Source: Clostridia bacterium UC5.1-1C12
Lineage (GTDB): Bacteria; Bacillota_I; Bacilli_A; Erysipelotrichales; Erysipelotrichaceae
Direction: 5' to 3'
Assembly: GCA_001305055.1 (NCBI GenBank)
Contig: BBZX01000002.1
Span: 186,001 to 250,000 of the forward strand
DNA length: 64,000 nt
Shown one piece after another: positions 56,104 through 64,000 of the stretch. The notes below the pieces were generated by a model. The model had not been told where the DNA came from. It was given only the letters and a program-made list of their open reading frames with translations, and ran no database searches. Each line of letters starts with the position of its first letter. The stretch's first letter is position 1. A program made the position numbers and the translations under genes.

Positions 56104-57521
56104 TGAAGCTGAATGATTTAGGAAAGAATGTTGAAGCAAATGTAGAATGTGTGCTGTCTAAGGCTCACGCGAGTCAGGATAAGCTGAATGCGGTTGTTAC
56201 ATTTGTCGATTGTGAAAAGCAGATTGAAGAAGTTAAAAAGCTGGATCAGAATTTACCGCTTTATGGTGTACCGGTGGCTGTTAAGGATAACATTTCCACG
56301 AAGGGTATTCGTACGACCGCTTCTTCAAGAATTTTGGATAACTATGTGCCGGTTTTTGATGCCCATGTCATTGCGAAGCTGAAAGCGGCAGGGGCCGTTG
56401 TTGCTGTGAAAACAAGCATGGATGAGCTGGGTATGGGCGGAACCAATCTGAATGCCTATACTGGCAAAGTGAACAATCCATATGACTTTGAACGCATCTC
56501 AGGCGGCTCCAGCGGCGGCAGCGCGGCATTAACTGCAGCAGGTGTTGTTGCGTTAGCACTGGGCACGGATACCGGTGACTCGATTCGTAAACCGGCAGCC
56601 TATTGTGGGGTTGTTGGCTTTAAACCTACTTATGGACGCATTTCCCGCTATGGTGTCATTCCATATGCTTCTTCTTTAGACCATGTCGGCTGTTTCACAA
56701 GCTGTGTTAAAGATGCGGCTGTTGCTTTAGAAGTGCTGGCCGGCAGAGATGACCGGGATATGACTTCTTCCTATGAACCGGTAGGTCATTATGCGGAAGC
56801 GTTAAACAGTGACTTAAAAGGAAAGCGTATTGCGGTGCTTGCTAATGTGATGGATTCAATTAAGGATGAGGCGATCTTAAAGAACTTTGACGCTTTATGT
56901 GAAAAGCTGAAAGCCCGCGGTGCGATTGTGGAAAAGGTTAAAATGAATGATGAGCTTTTAGAAACTTTGCTGCCGGTATATCTGATTATTGCGAATGCGG
57001 AGGCATGTGCAAACCATTCTAACCTTGATGGTGTGCGTTTTGGTATGCGTGAAGAGGGAGCTAATCTTGAAGAAATCATGATCAATTCCAGAACTAAGGG
57101 CTTCTCATCCGCAGTGCGCAAGCGTTTTGTTTTGGGCAGCTGGTCACTGTTTGTGGAAAACCAGGAGAAATTGTTCAGAAAGGCTCAGAAGGTACGCCGT
57201 GTGATCGTTGATGCATATGCGGACGTACTAAAGGATTATGACGCGGTTTTGGCAAGTGCTGCCAGCACAACCGCACCGAAACCGGATGAATCGAATGATG
57301 AAAAGATGTCGGATACTTATCTGGTTGCTGAAAACCATATGGTGCTGGGCAATCTGTCCGGTTATCCAAGTATTACGGTACCATGCGGTTTTGCGGAAGG
57401 CCTGCCAATCGGTGTGAATTTGACAGCTAAGGCATTTGATGAACAGAATTTATTGAATATAGCAAAAGCTATTGAAGAAGAAACAGGATTAGAAGGAAAG
57501 ACTGTGGAGGTAAACGCATGA
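56103..57521 (+). CDS. gatA: Asp-tRNA(Asn)/Glu-tRNA(Gln) amidotransferase subunit A
   Basis: Glutamine amidase subunit of 472 residues, intact. It releases ammonia for amidation of Glu-tRNA(Gln) or Asp-tRNA(Asn). The Ser-cisSer-Lys triad is visible: Lys in VAVKDNIST, Ser in [10 protein letters not shown] and nucleophile Ser in [16 protein letters not shown]. The amidase signature region is complete ([20 protein letters not shown]). The usual GGS here is GDS; this also occurs in some Firmicute GatA proteins. The start overlaps the gatC stop by one base, and its stop overlaps gatB by 4 bp (ATGA). Confidence 0.95.
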   Translation: MKLNDLGKNVEANVECVLSKAHASQDKLNAVVTFVDCEKQIEEVKKLDQNLPLYGVPVAVKDNISTKGIRTTASSRILDNYVPVFDAHVIAKLKAAGAVVAVKTSMDELGMGGTNLNAYTGKVNNPYDFERISGGSSGGSAALTAAGVVALALGTDTGDSIRKPAAYCGVVGFKPTYGRISRYGVIPYASSLDHVGCFTSCVKDAAVALEVLAGRDDRDMTSSYEPVGHYAEALNSDLKGKRIAVLANVMDSIKDEAILKNFDALCEKLKARGAIVEKVKMNDELLETLLPVYLIIANAEACANHSNLDGVRFGMREEGANLEEIMINSRTKGFSSAVRKRFVLGSWSLFVENQEKLFRKAQKVRRVIVDAYADVLKDYDAVLASAASTTAPKPDESNDEKMSDTYLVAENHMVLGNLSGYPSITVPCGFAEGLPIGVNLTAKAFDEQNLLNIAKAIEEETGLEGKTVEVNA

Positions 57522-58941
57522 ACTTTGAAACCATCATCGGGATTGAAATCCACTGTGAATTAAAAACCAATACCAAGATGTTCTCCGCCGGACCGGTACG
57601 CTTTGGCGCGGCGCCGAATACTTGTACCAATGAAATTGATCTGGGGATGCCGGGAACGCTGCCATGTTTAAATATGCATGCGGTAGAATTAGCAATCCGT
57701 GCTTGCAGCGGTGCTCACTGTACCATTGATCCATTAATTAAATTTGATCGTAAGAATTACTATTATTCGGATTTGCCAAAGGGCTTCCAGATTACTCAGC
57801 AGTTCCACCCAATCGGCAGCAATGGTTATTTGACTATTGATACTGAAGCCGGTAAGAAAAAGATCCGCATTAACCGCATTCATATGGAAGAGGATACGGC
57901 GAAGCAGTTCCATACTGCTAATGGTACGATGATTGACTTCAACCGTGCCGGTACACCGCTTGTGGAAATCGTTTCTGAACCGGATATCCGCAGCGGGAAG
58001 GAAGCGGCTGCCTATGTGGAACAGCTGCGCAATATGCTTTATTATTTGGGTGTATCAGATTGTAAGATGGAAGAGGGCAGCATGCGCTGTGACGTAAATA
58101 TATCATTGCGTCCTTATGGCTATGACGGCTATGGCACAAAAACAGAAATCAAGAACCTGAATTCATTAAGTAATGTGCAAAAAGCAGTGGATGAAGAAAT
58201 TCAGCGGCAAAGTAAAATCTATCTTGAAGGCGGTACGGTGATTCAGGAAACCCGCCGTTTTGATGAAGCAAGCAAAACGACCATTTCGATGCGTAAAAGG
58301 AAGGCAATGTCGATTATAAATTCTTCCCGGAGCCAAATATCTTCCCGATTCAGCTTGATGAGGCATGGATCAAGAGCATTCAGGAGAATTTAAATGAGGT
58401 ACCTGAACAGCGCAAAGAGCGTTATATGAATCAATATGGCTTGAGCGATTATGACGCCGTTACCTTGACAGCTACGAAGGAATTATCTGATTTCTATGAT
58501 GAGGTAATCAAGCATACCAATGAGTACAAGCTTGCCAGCAACTGGGTGACTACTGAGATGGTGGCTTATCTGAATAAGGAAGGCATCAGTTATGAAGAAA
58601 ATAAACTGCAGCCGGAACATCTTGCGGCAATGATCGATATGATCATTAAGGGTGAGATCTCCGGCAAGCAGGCTAAGGTTGTCTTCGAGGAAATGATGCA
58701 GGGGAAGGACCCAAAAGTTGTTGCGGAAGCGAAGGGCATGAAGCAGATGAGTGATCCGTCTGCAATTCTGGCATTGATTACTGCGGCTATTGAAGCGAAT
58801 CCGCAGTCAGTAACAGACTTTAAAAATGGTAAAGATAAGGCAGTCGGCTTTTTAGTCGGTCAGGTTATGAAGGCCAGCAAGGGCACTGCTAATCCGGCTA
58901 TGACCAATAAGATGGTTCAGGAAGAGCTTAAGAAAAGATAG
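57518..58941 (+). CDS. gatB: Asp-tRNA(Asn)/Glu-tRNA(Gln) amidotransferase subunit B (frameshifted)
   Basis: tRNA-binding and kinase-like subunit of about 475 residues. Conserved segments include [48 protein letters not shown] and [18 protein letters not shown]. The C-terminal GatB/YqeY domain ([20 protein letters not shown]) is complete. A missing A in 58295-58298 gives a premature stop. Restored, [20 protein letters not shown] joins into [20 protein letters not shown]. It ends 47 bp before the next gene. Confidence 0.95.
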
Positions 58942-58988
58942 CCAAACAGCATAATTTGAAGTACAATAGTACGTGAAGGAGTGAGTTG

Positions 58989-59898
58989 ATGGCTAAAAAA
59001 CATCGAATCCCGTTAAGCTGAAAAAGCCGCATGTTATTTTGTGGCTGGGCATTATCATTGTATTGGTACCATGTATCATCCTGGGTGTCGTGCTGATGAA
59101 TTCATTAGAAAACAGCCGTGAACCAGTGGTTGCGGATCGTTTCAAGAATGAGTTGAATCCGGCAATTACCGAAACTGATCTTGCCAGTATCAGAAGTAAT
59201 TTGAATTATGACAATATCGATAATTTGGAAGTAAATCTGATCAGCGCAACGCTTAGGGTGATGATTAATACCAGTGATGATATGGCAGAGGGAGATCTTC
59301 TTTGGATCTTAAATGATGCTGCTGATAAAATAGCGGCGGTACTGCCGATTGAAACCTATTTCACAAACAGTGCTGCGACAAAGATGTATGATCTTGAAAT
59401 TCATGTGTATAACACAACCAAGGGCAGTGAAGCATTGCCGCAGATTTATTATGTGAAAACAAAGAATGCAGCTAATGAGGATTGGGTCATTGATAATTAT
59501 ACCGTGGCAAAAAATCCTGAATTGGCAAAATCAATTCTTGATCCCAATATTACAGATACGGATATTGAAAATGTGAAGGCTGCATTAAGCTATGACAATG
59601 CCGACAGTGTGCGGGTCAGTGTTATAGACAATCTTCTGCGGGTTACCATTGACGCAAATGATACCATTAGTGAAGATGATCTGCTTTGGCTTTTGAATGA
59701 TGCCGCTGAAAGGTTGTTTCAGTATTGCCGATCGAAACATATTTCTCAGCTGCAGAAGATGCTAAAAATATGAATCTTGAGGTTCATGTTTATAATATAG
59801 CGGAGGGATCCGATGATCTGCCGCAGATCTATTATGTAAAGGCAAAGCTGGCTGATGCGGCGGACTGGACGGTTATTAATCAAGCCGAAAGTAATTAA
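58989..59898 (+). CDS. Membrane-anchored protein with two tandem repeats (two frameshifts)
   Basis: Protein of about 303 residues and no recognised family. It has a basic N-terminus (MAKKHRNPVKLKKPHVILWL after correction), one membrane segment (LGIIIVLVPCIILGVVLM), then two copies of an extracytoplasmic repeat of about 125 residues. Shared positions: LNPAITETDLASIRSNLNYD versus LDPNITDTDIENVKAALSYD, EGDLLWILNDAAD versus EDDLLWLLNDAAE, VLPIETYF in both, and LPQIYYVK in both. Lesions: an A missing at 59006-59007 and a G at 59712-59713. The second correction completes repeat two. The start is the ATG at 58989. It follows gatB and is probably co-transcribed. Function unknown. Confidence 0.75.
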
Positions 59899-59904
59899 TA
59901 AGTG

Positions 59905-59928
59905 AAACCTGGAGTGATCCGGGTTTTT
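59905..59928 (+). terminator. Terminator after repeat-protein gene
   Basis: AAACCTGGA and TCCGGGTTT around gtga, followed by TT and T-rich sequence. It ends the pcrA-to-gat block. Confidence 0.8.
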
Positions 59929-59977
59929 CTTGCCAATTGCAGTTTTAAATCAGTTATAAGAGGAAGCAGGTGAGGGA

Positions 59978-60900
59978 ATGGATTACCATCAGAAATTATT
60001 GAGTAAAAACGGTCTTTCAACAATGACATTAGCGAAGGAGTTTTTATTTTGGCAGCTTGGGGAGAAGATACCAACCGTTTCTGATCTAAAAGAGAAAGTA
60101 GGACTTGCACGGGGGACGATTCAAAATTCCATTAAATTCCTTCAGGAAAATGGTGCAATCAAACTTGAATCGAAGGGACATCTGGGTACTTTTCTAATTG
60201 CGAAGAACACGGCGATCTTATTGGCCTTTGCCGGCATTACATCGATTGTCGGAGTTATGCCGCTGCCGTATTCGAAACGCTATGAGGGATTTGCGACGGG
60301 TTTGATTGTAGCGATGGAAAACCAGTATAATTTACCGGCATCCATGGCCTATATGCGGGGAGCGACCAACCGTATCGCGATGCTGCTTGCGGATCGGTAT
60401 GATTTTGCGATTATATCTCGTTATGCGGCGAATAATATTATGAAGAAAAATGATTCTGTACAAATTGTGAAGGCCTTTGGCCGTCATTCTTATTTGTCAG
60501 AGCATGTGATCGTATTTCATGATGCCAAGTGCAAAGCAATTGAAAATGGCATGAAATTGGCATTGATAATGATTCTATCGACCAAAAGGTATTGACCGAG
60601 CATGCGTGTGAAGGCAAACAGGTGGAGTTTGTCCAGGTGGAATATAACCAAATCCTTGAAAAAATCATCAGCGGTGAGCTTGATGCGGCGATTTGGAACG
60701 AAGATGAAATTACTGATAAGCATCTGCATATCAATTATGTATCGCTGCCATCCGATAACATTGATGATACGGAAGCTGTTATGGTAGTGAATACACAGCG
60801 GCGTGAAATGGCTGGCTTGCTGAGTGAACTGATTGATGTACAGATCGTACTGGATAATCAGAAGCTGGTGCTGGAAGGAAAGATTACGCCAAGCTATTAA
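59978..60900 (+). CDS. yhfZ: YhfZ-like transcriptional regulator (frameshifted)
   Basis: Regulator of about 308 residues. The N-terminal winged helix is GntR-like (IPTVSDLKEKVGLARGTIQN, SIKFLQENGAIKLESKGH). The C-terminal ligand-binding domain is of the YhfZ type (MPLPYSKRYEGFATGLIVAM, NRIAMLLADRYDFAIISRYA, ISGELDAAIWNEDEITDKHL). A G missing at 60559-60560 splits it; restored it reads MKLGIDNDSIDQKVLTEHAC. The ATG at 59978 follows ggaagcaggtga. It stands immediately before the promoter and operators of the yhf-like operon and is their likely regulator. Confidence 0.85.
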
Positions 60901-60916
60901 TTTTTAAAATCTAACC

Positions 60917-60943
60917 AAAGGTAACGGTATTTCGTTGCCTTTT
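60917..60943 (+). terminator. Terminator after yhfZ
   Basis: AAAGGTAACG pairs with CGTTGCCTTT around gtattt (one G-U), followed by a short T-rich stretch. Confidence 0.7.
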
Positions 60944-60998
60944 ACTTTACCGGTATTACAGGTATCCGTGTAAGTATGAATACTTACGAATAATAGGG

Positions 60999-61027
60999 TT
61001 GACAATCATGAGGAATCAGTCTATAAT
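60999..61027 (+). promoter_or_regulatory. Sigma-A promoter of yhf-like operon
   Basis: TTGACA (60999-61004), 17-bp spacer, TATAAT (61022-61027), a full consensus match. A perfect 8-bp inverted repeat (gtaagtat-ga-atacttac, 60970-60987) lies just upstream of the -35. Confidence 0.88.
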
Positions 61028-61029
61028 TT

Positions 61030-61122
61030 ATTTGTACAAAAAATGTATATTGAAAATCATTACTATGAATTTGCATGATGCAAATCTTATTCATTCAATC
61101 AATATACAAAAAAATGTATATT
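61030..61122 (+). promoter_or_regulatory. Paired operator-like sites in yhf leader
   Basis: Two related elements lie about 70 bp apart. The first, 61033-61051, reads tgtacaaaaaatgtatatt. The second, 61102-61122, holds a perfect inverted repeat ATATACA-AAAAA-TGTATAT. Half-sites TGTAT/ATACA around an A-rich core resemble GntR-family operators. The first covers the expected transcription start and the second sits before the ribosome site. A YhfZ dimer is the obvious candidate. Confidence 0.65.
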
Positions 61123-61135
61123 AAGAGGAGGAGTT

Positions 61136-61477
61136 ATGCTGAAGGAGCGTATATCGATTTTAGAAAATGCAGGAGTTATCTCAGCGGAAGTTGCAGAGTT
61201 TGTGAACCGAGTCATCGATGAGGATCTGGTGACATTCACGGATAAAGAAAGTGTTCTTGAAATGTTTACGACTCACTTGGCGATGGCTGCCCAACGGATA
61301 TGCACAGGTCAGGAAGTAGAAACATTAGATGAGAGCATCTGGAATGAAGTAGTGAATAGTTCGGGTATTCATCAGGCAGAAAAGCTTTATGAAACAGTGA
61401 CGGAAAAGGCGCCTTGTACTTTCCCGGAAGGTGAGAAGCGCTTTCTGCTGATGCATCTATGCAATCTATATCAATAA
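61136..61477 (+). CDS. yhfY: PRD domain protein (YhfY-like)
   Basis: Protein of 113 residues formed by one PTS regulation domain (PRD) without a DNA-binding part. Segments are ILENAGVISAEVAEFVNRVI, then MFTTHLAMAAQRICTGQEVE with the PRD-type His, and FPEGEKRFLLMHLCNLYQ. E. coli YhfY has the same composition. The ATG at 61136 follows agaggagg. It is the first gene of the operon behind the consensus promoter. The role is unknown; it may sense phosphorylation state. Confidence 0.8.
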   Translation: MLKERISILENAGVISAEVAEFVNRVIDEDLVTFTDKESVLEMFTTHLAMAAQRICTGQEVETLDESIWNEVVNSSGIHQAEKLYETVTEKAPCTFPEGEKRFLLMHLCNLYQ

Positions 61478-61495
61478 GAAAGGAGGATTTGCGGG

Positions 61496-61863
61496 ATGGT
61501 GAGAATCGTAGTCGGCGGTCAGATCAATAAGCAGGAAATTCATGATTTTCTTCAAAAAATTATGAAGGAATTGAATTAGCAATTAAGAATGATCTGGACG
61601 CAGTAAATGCTTTAAAGATGGGGAAGTTTGATTATTATGTAGGTGCCTGTAATACGGGCGGCGGCGGTGCATTGGCAATGGCAATTGCTTTATTGGGACA
61701 GAATCAATGTAAGACAATTTCAATGCCGGGCAAGGTTTTTCCTGATGAGGAAATCATTGCAGCTGTTAAGGAGGGCAAAAAAGCATTTGGATTTACAGCC
61801 CAGCATGCTGAACAGGTACTGCCTGTTCTGATGAAAGCTATTCTAGAAAAAATGGAGGACTAG
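61496..61863 (+). CDS. yhfU: YhfU/DUF2620-like protein (frameshifted)
   Basis: Small soluble protein of about 122 residues. The frame starts at the ATG 61496 after ggattt and reads MVRIVVGGQINKQEIHDFLQ. It breaks in the A-run 61554-61559. One more A gives FLQKNYEGIELAIKNDLDAV and joins KMGKFDYYVGACNTGGGGAL. The end (KAFGFTAQHAEQVLPVLMKA) is like E. coli YhfU. The Gly-rich CNTGGGGAL loop suggests nucleotide or phosphate binding, but no function is known. It is followed 3 bp later by yhfT, as in E. coli where the two genes are adjacent. Confidence 0.85.
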
Positions 61864-61866
61864 AAA

Positions 61867-63174
61867 ATGAAGTATATTATCATCGCAGCGATTGGTGCGT
61901 TGGCATCAATTCTGGCGAATAAGGGGATTGCAGTGTTCAACGATGGTTTCAGACCTATCGTACCGCAGTATTTTGACGGACAGATTTCTCGTAAAGAATT
62001 AGCAACGATGAGCTTCGCAATCAGCTTTGGTTTGGTTATCGGCTTCGGTATTCCAACCTCGATTGCGGCTACGATTATATTAATTCACTGTCTGCTTCTG
62101 ACAACGGATATCATTGGTACATGGTGTCCTGATAATAATAAAGGAACGATCATGGCCGGTGTCATCGGTGCGCTGTATGGCTTGCTGATTCTAATCGGAC
62201 TTGATTTTGTCGTAACAGCATTTAGTTATCTGCCATATAATTTCCTTGATGCATTAGGCAGCGTTTCTAAATATGTAACGGTTGCGTTTGCCATTTTCCC
62301 TGCCCTTGCTGTTGCTTATCAGCATGGATTCAAAAAAGGTGCTATTACTGCATGTATCGTTGTTGCCGTTTATTTCCTAGTTAAGAAGTTTGGCGTTATT
62401 ACCGTTGGTGAAGGCGTTAGTATCGCATTGAATGGCGAAGGTATGGCGATGCTGGCCGGTACGATCGCGATGCTTGCTTTCGCAGCGGCAGTGAAGGCTG
62501 AAGGCGGCAGTGCAAATACTGATTTAGTCAATGTTTTCTCTGAAAAAGTAGCTAAGATCAGAAAGAATTGGTTCCTGCTTGCTATCATGGGCGGCTTGCT
62601 TGCCTGCGGTACAAGCATGGCAATGATTGCCGGTGACCCAATTTCATTAGCTTTAGTCAGCAATGGCGCAATTTCAGAAGCCGCAATGGCTGCGGCAGCC
62701 CGTGCTATCGGCTTTATTCCTTTAGTATTCACAACAGCCATCGTTACCGGTGTTTATGGACCGGCCGGCTGTACGTTTGTCTTCGTTATGGGTCTGTTAT
62801 TCTTCAATAATCCATTAGTTGCAATGATTGCCGGCGCAGCGGTCATGATTATTGAATTATTGCTGATCAATGTTTTCGCAAAAGGCATGGATAAATTCCC
62901 TGGTGTAAAAGACATGGGTGAGCATATCCGTACTTCAATGAATAAAGTCTTAGAGGTTGCCTTACTTGTTGGTGCTGTCGCATCAGCTGAAGCTATGTCT
63001 GCGGCAGTTGGTCTAAGCGGTATCGGTGCATTATTCGTTATTGGATGTCTGCTGCTGAACCGTGTTTCCAAGAAACCGATTGTTGAACTTGCCGTTGGAC
63101 CGGTTGCTTGTATTCTCTATGGTATTTTGATTAACCTGCTGGTTGTTATTCAATTAGTAACACTGGTAGCTTAA
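61867..63174 (+). CDS. yhfT: YhfT-like membrane protein
   Basis: Integral membrane protein of 435 residues with about twelve hydrophobic segments and many small residues. Family-like pieces: LANKGIAVFNDGFRPIVPQY near the N-terminus, SFAISFGLVIGFGIPTSIAA, DIIGTWCPDNNKGTIMAGVI, and VYGPAGCTFVFVMGLLFFNN. Intact. E. coli YhfT belongs to the same uncharacterised group and is thought to be a transporter. The ATG at 61867 lies 3 bp after yhfU. It probably imports the compound metabolised by the rest of the operon. Confidence 0.87.
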   Translation: MKYIIIAAIGALASILANKGIAVFNDGFRPIVPQYFDGQISRKELATMSFAISFGLVIGFGIPTSIAATIILIHCLLLTTDIIGTWCPDNNKGTIMAGVIGALYGLLILIGLDFVVTAFSYLPYNFLDALGSVSKYVTVAFAIFPALAVAYQHGFKKGAITACIVVAVYFLVKKFGVITVGEGVSIALNGEGMAMLAGTIAMLAFAAAVKAEGGSANTDLVNVFSEKVAKIRKNWFLLAIMGGLLACGTSMAMIAGDPISLALVSNGAISEAAMAAAARAIGFIPLVFTTAIVTGVYGPAGCTFVFVMGLLFFNNPLVAMIAGAAVMIIELLLINVFAKGMDKFPGVKDMGEHIRTSMNKVLEVALLVGAVASAEAMSAAVGLSGIGALFVIGCLLLNRVSKKPIVELAVGPVACILYGILINLLVVIQLVTLVA

Positions 63175-63243
63175 ATTTCATGAAAATGGCGGGTAAAGTG
63201 GCAATCACTTGCTCGTCATTTATTTTAAGAAAGGAGTACACGA

Positions 63244-64000
63244 ATGAAATTAAACGACGGATATACGATGATGCATGAGCATATGCATATTGATTTATCA
63301 GGTGTGAAAAAAGATCAGGATTGCTGTCTTGACTGTTATGATGAAATTTGTGCTGAATTAAAACAGCTGTATAAACAGGGTGTCCGCAATATCTGGGAAG
63401 TAACAAATATTGGTATGGGCAGAGATATCAGTACGATTTTAAAGCTTGAAGAAGCGACAGGGATTCATTTTATGATTTCTACCGGCTGTTATAAAGATCC
63501 ATTCATCCCTGAAGCAATGAGTGCATTCGATACAGAGAAGCTTGCTGAATTGATGATCAGAGAAATCAATGAGGGTATTGAAGGAACCGGTGTTAAAGCA
63601 GATGCGATCGGTGAAATCGGAACCAGTAAAAATGAGTGGACAGAAAATGAAAGAAAGCTGTTTGACGCCGCCATAATTGCACATAGTGCAACACATAAAC
63701 CTATTTATACTCATACAACGCTTGCTACACTGGCGAAGGAACAGGCTGATTATCTGGTAAGCCATGGTGCTGATCCTACGAAGGTAGTTATCGGTCATGT
63801 TGATTTAAGCGGCGATCTTGATTTCATTCGTTCTGTACTGTCAACCGGGGTAACCGTTGGTTTTGATACGATCGGCAAGAATAATTATCTGCCTGATCAG
63901 AAACGTATCGAATTTCTGCTTGCATTAGAAAAGGAGGGCTTGCTGAATCAGGTGGTGTTATCTGAGGATCTGACTAGAAAATCACATCTTAAATATAAGG
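63244..64000 (+). CDS. php: Phosphotriesterase homology protein (Php), partial at window end
   Basis: Amidohydrolase-fold enzyme, open for 252 codons and cut by the window end. The two-metal site is nearly complete: HxH in MMHEHMHIDL, Glu in AIGEIGTS, His in IYTHTT, His in VIGHVDLSGD, and Asp in LSEDLTRKS. This is the set found in E. coli PHP, where a Glu replaces the carboxylated Lys of phosphotriesterases. The ATG at 63244 follows aaggag. Known PHP relatives hydrolyse lactones or esters; the natural substrate of this branch is unknown. In E. coli, yhfW, yhfX and yhfS would complete the set, and they may follow outside the window. Confidence 0.9.
   Translation, partial: MKLNDGYTMMHEHMHIDLSGVKKDQDCCLDCYDEICAELKQLYKQGVRNIWEVTNIGMGRDISTILKLEEATGIHFMISTGCYKDPFIPEAMSAFDTEKLAELMIREINEGIEGTGVKADAIGEIGTSKNEWTENERKLFDAAIIAHSATHKPIYTHTTLATLAKEQADYLVSHGADPTKVVIGHVDLSGDLDFIRSVLSTGVTVGFDTIGKNNYLPDQKRIEFLLALEKEGLLNQVVLSEDLTRKSHLKYK

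Overview
The window comes from a low-to-moderate GC Firmicute. A gut Erysipelotrichia-type commensal is my best guess, and it is an inference. The evidence is the pcrA-ligA-camS-gatCAB block, many PTS genes, LicT-type antitermination, LCP wall proteins, choline-binding-like (CW) repeats on secreted proteins, and sigma-A promoters followed by AGGAGG-type ribosome sites. No tRNA, rRNA, CRISPR array, insertion sequence or prophage was seen.

A property of the data affects most of the window. About 35 single-base frameshifts interrupt roughly half of the genes, including pcrA, ligA and gatB. In nearly every case one base restores a familiar protein, usually a base missing from a short homopolymer. 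This pattern fits sequencing or assembly error rather than gene decay. Coordinates given here are for the reconstructed genes, and each lesion is placed in its entry.

Layout. 1-1712: sugar acetyltransferase and iron alcohol dehydrogenase (minus strand). 2239-8106: a CcpA/LicT-style beta-glucoside operon (licT, PTS EIIBCA, 6-P-beta-glucosidase) with two RAT/terminator switches, then a MATE exporter behind a long hairpin. 8107-17320: secreted wall proteins (two CW-repeat or InlB-like surface proteins with GTATAC-centred palindromes upstream, a FENR-type glycosidase, a glucosaminidase) and a lipoprotein. 17494-26528: small membrane proteins, a two-component system, an ABC system whose permease carries an M1 peptidase, and a CPBP protease. 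26564-34925: hydroxyacid dehydrogenase, a TrpXYZ-like ABC importer, a GNAT enzyme, a lipoprotein, a Bax inhibitor-1 protein, a SIS-domain protein and a DUF3137/LemA pair. 35190-43015: a LevR-like PRD regulator, a cellobiose-type PTS (EIIA, EIIB, EIIC), a GH1 enzyme with Gln in place of the acid/base Glu, and a second MATE exporter. 43061-50241: methyltransferase, AlaX-like editing protein, lipoprotein, two LCP proteins and a possible structured RNA. 50444-59898: pcrA-ligA-camS-gatC-gatA-gatB and a repeat protein. 59978-64000: a yhf-type cluster (yhfZ, PRD protein, yhfU, yhfT, php), cut by the window end.

The features that most deserve follow-up are the yhf-type cluster with its paired operators, the GH1 acid/base substitution, the palindromes before the surface-protein genes, the LevR-like regulator that lacks the sigma-54 loop, and the pairing of each beta-glucoside operon with a MATE exporter.
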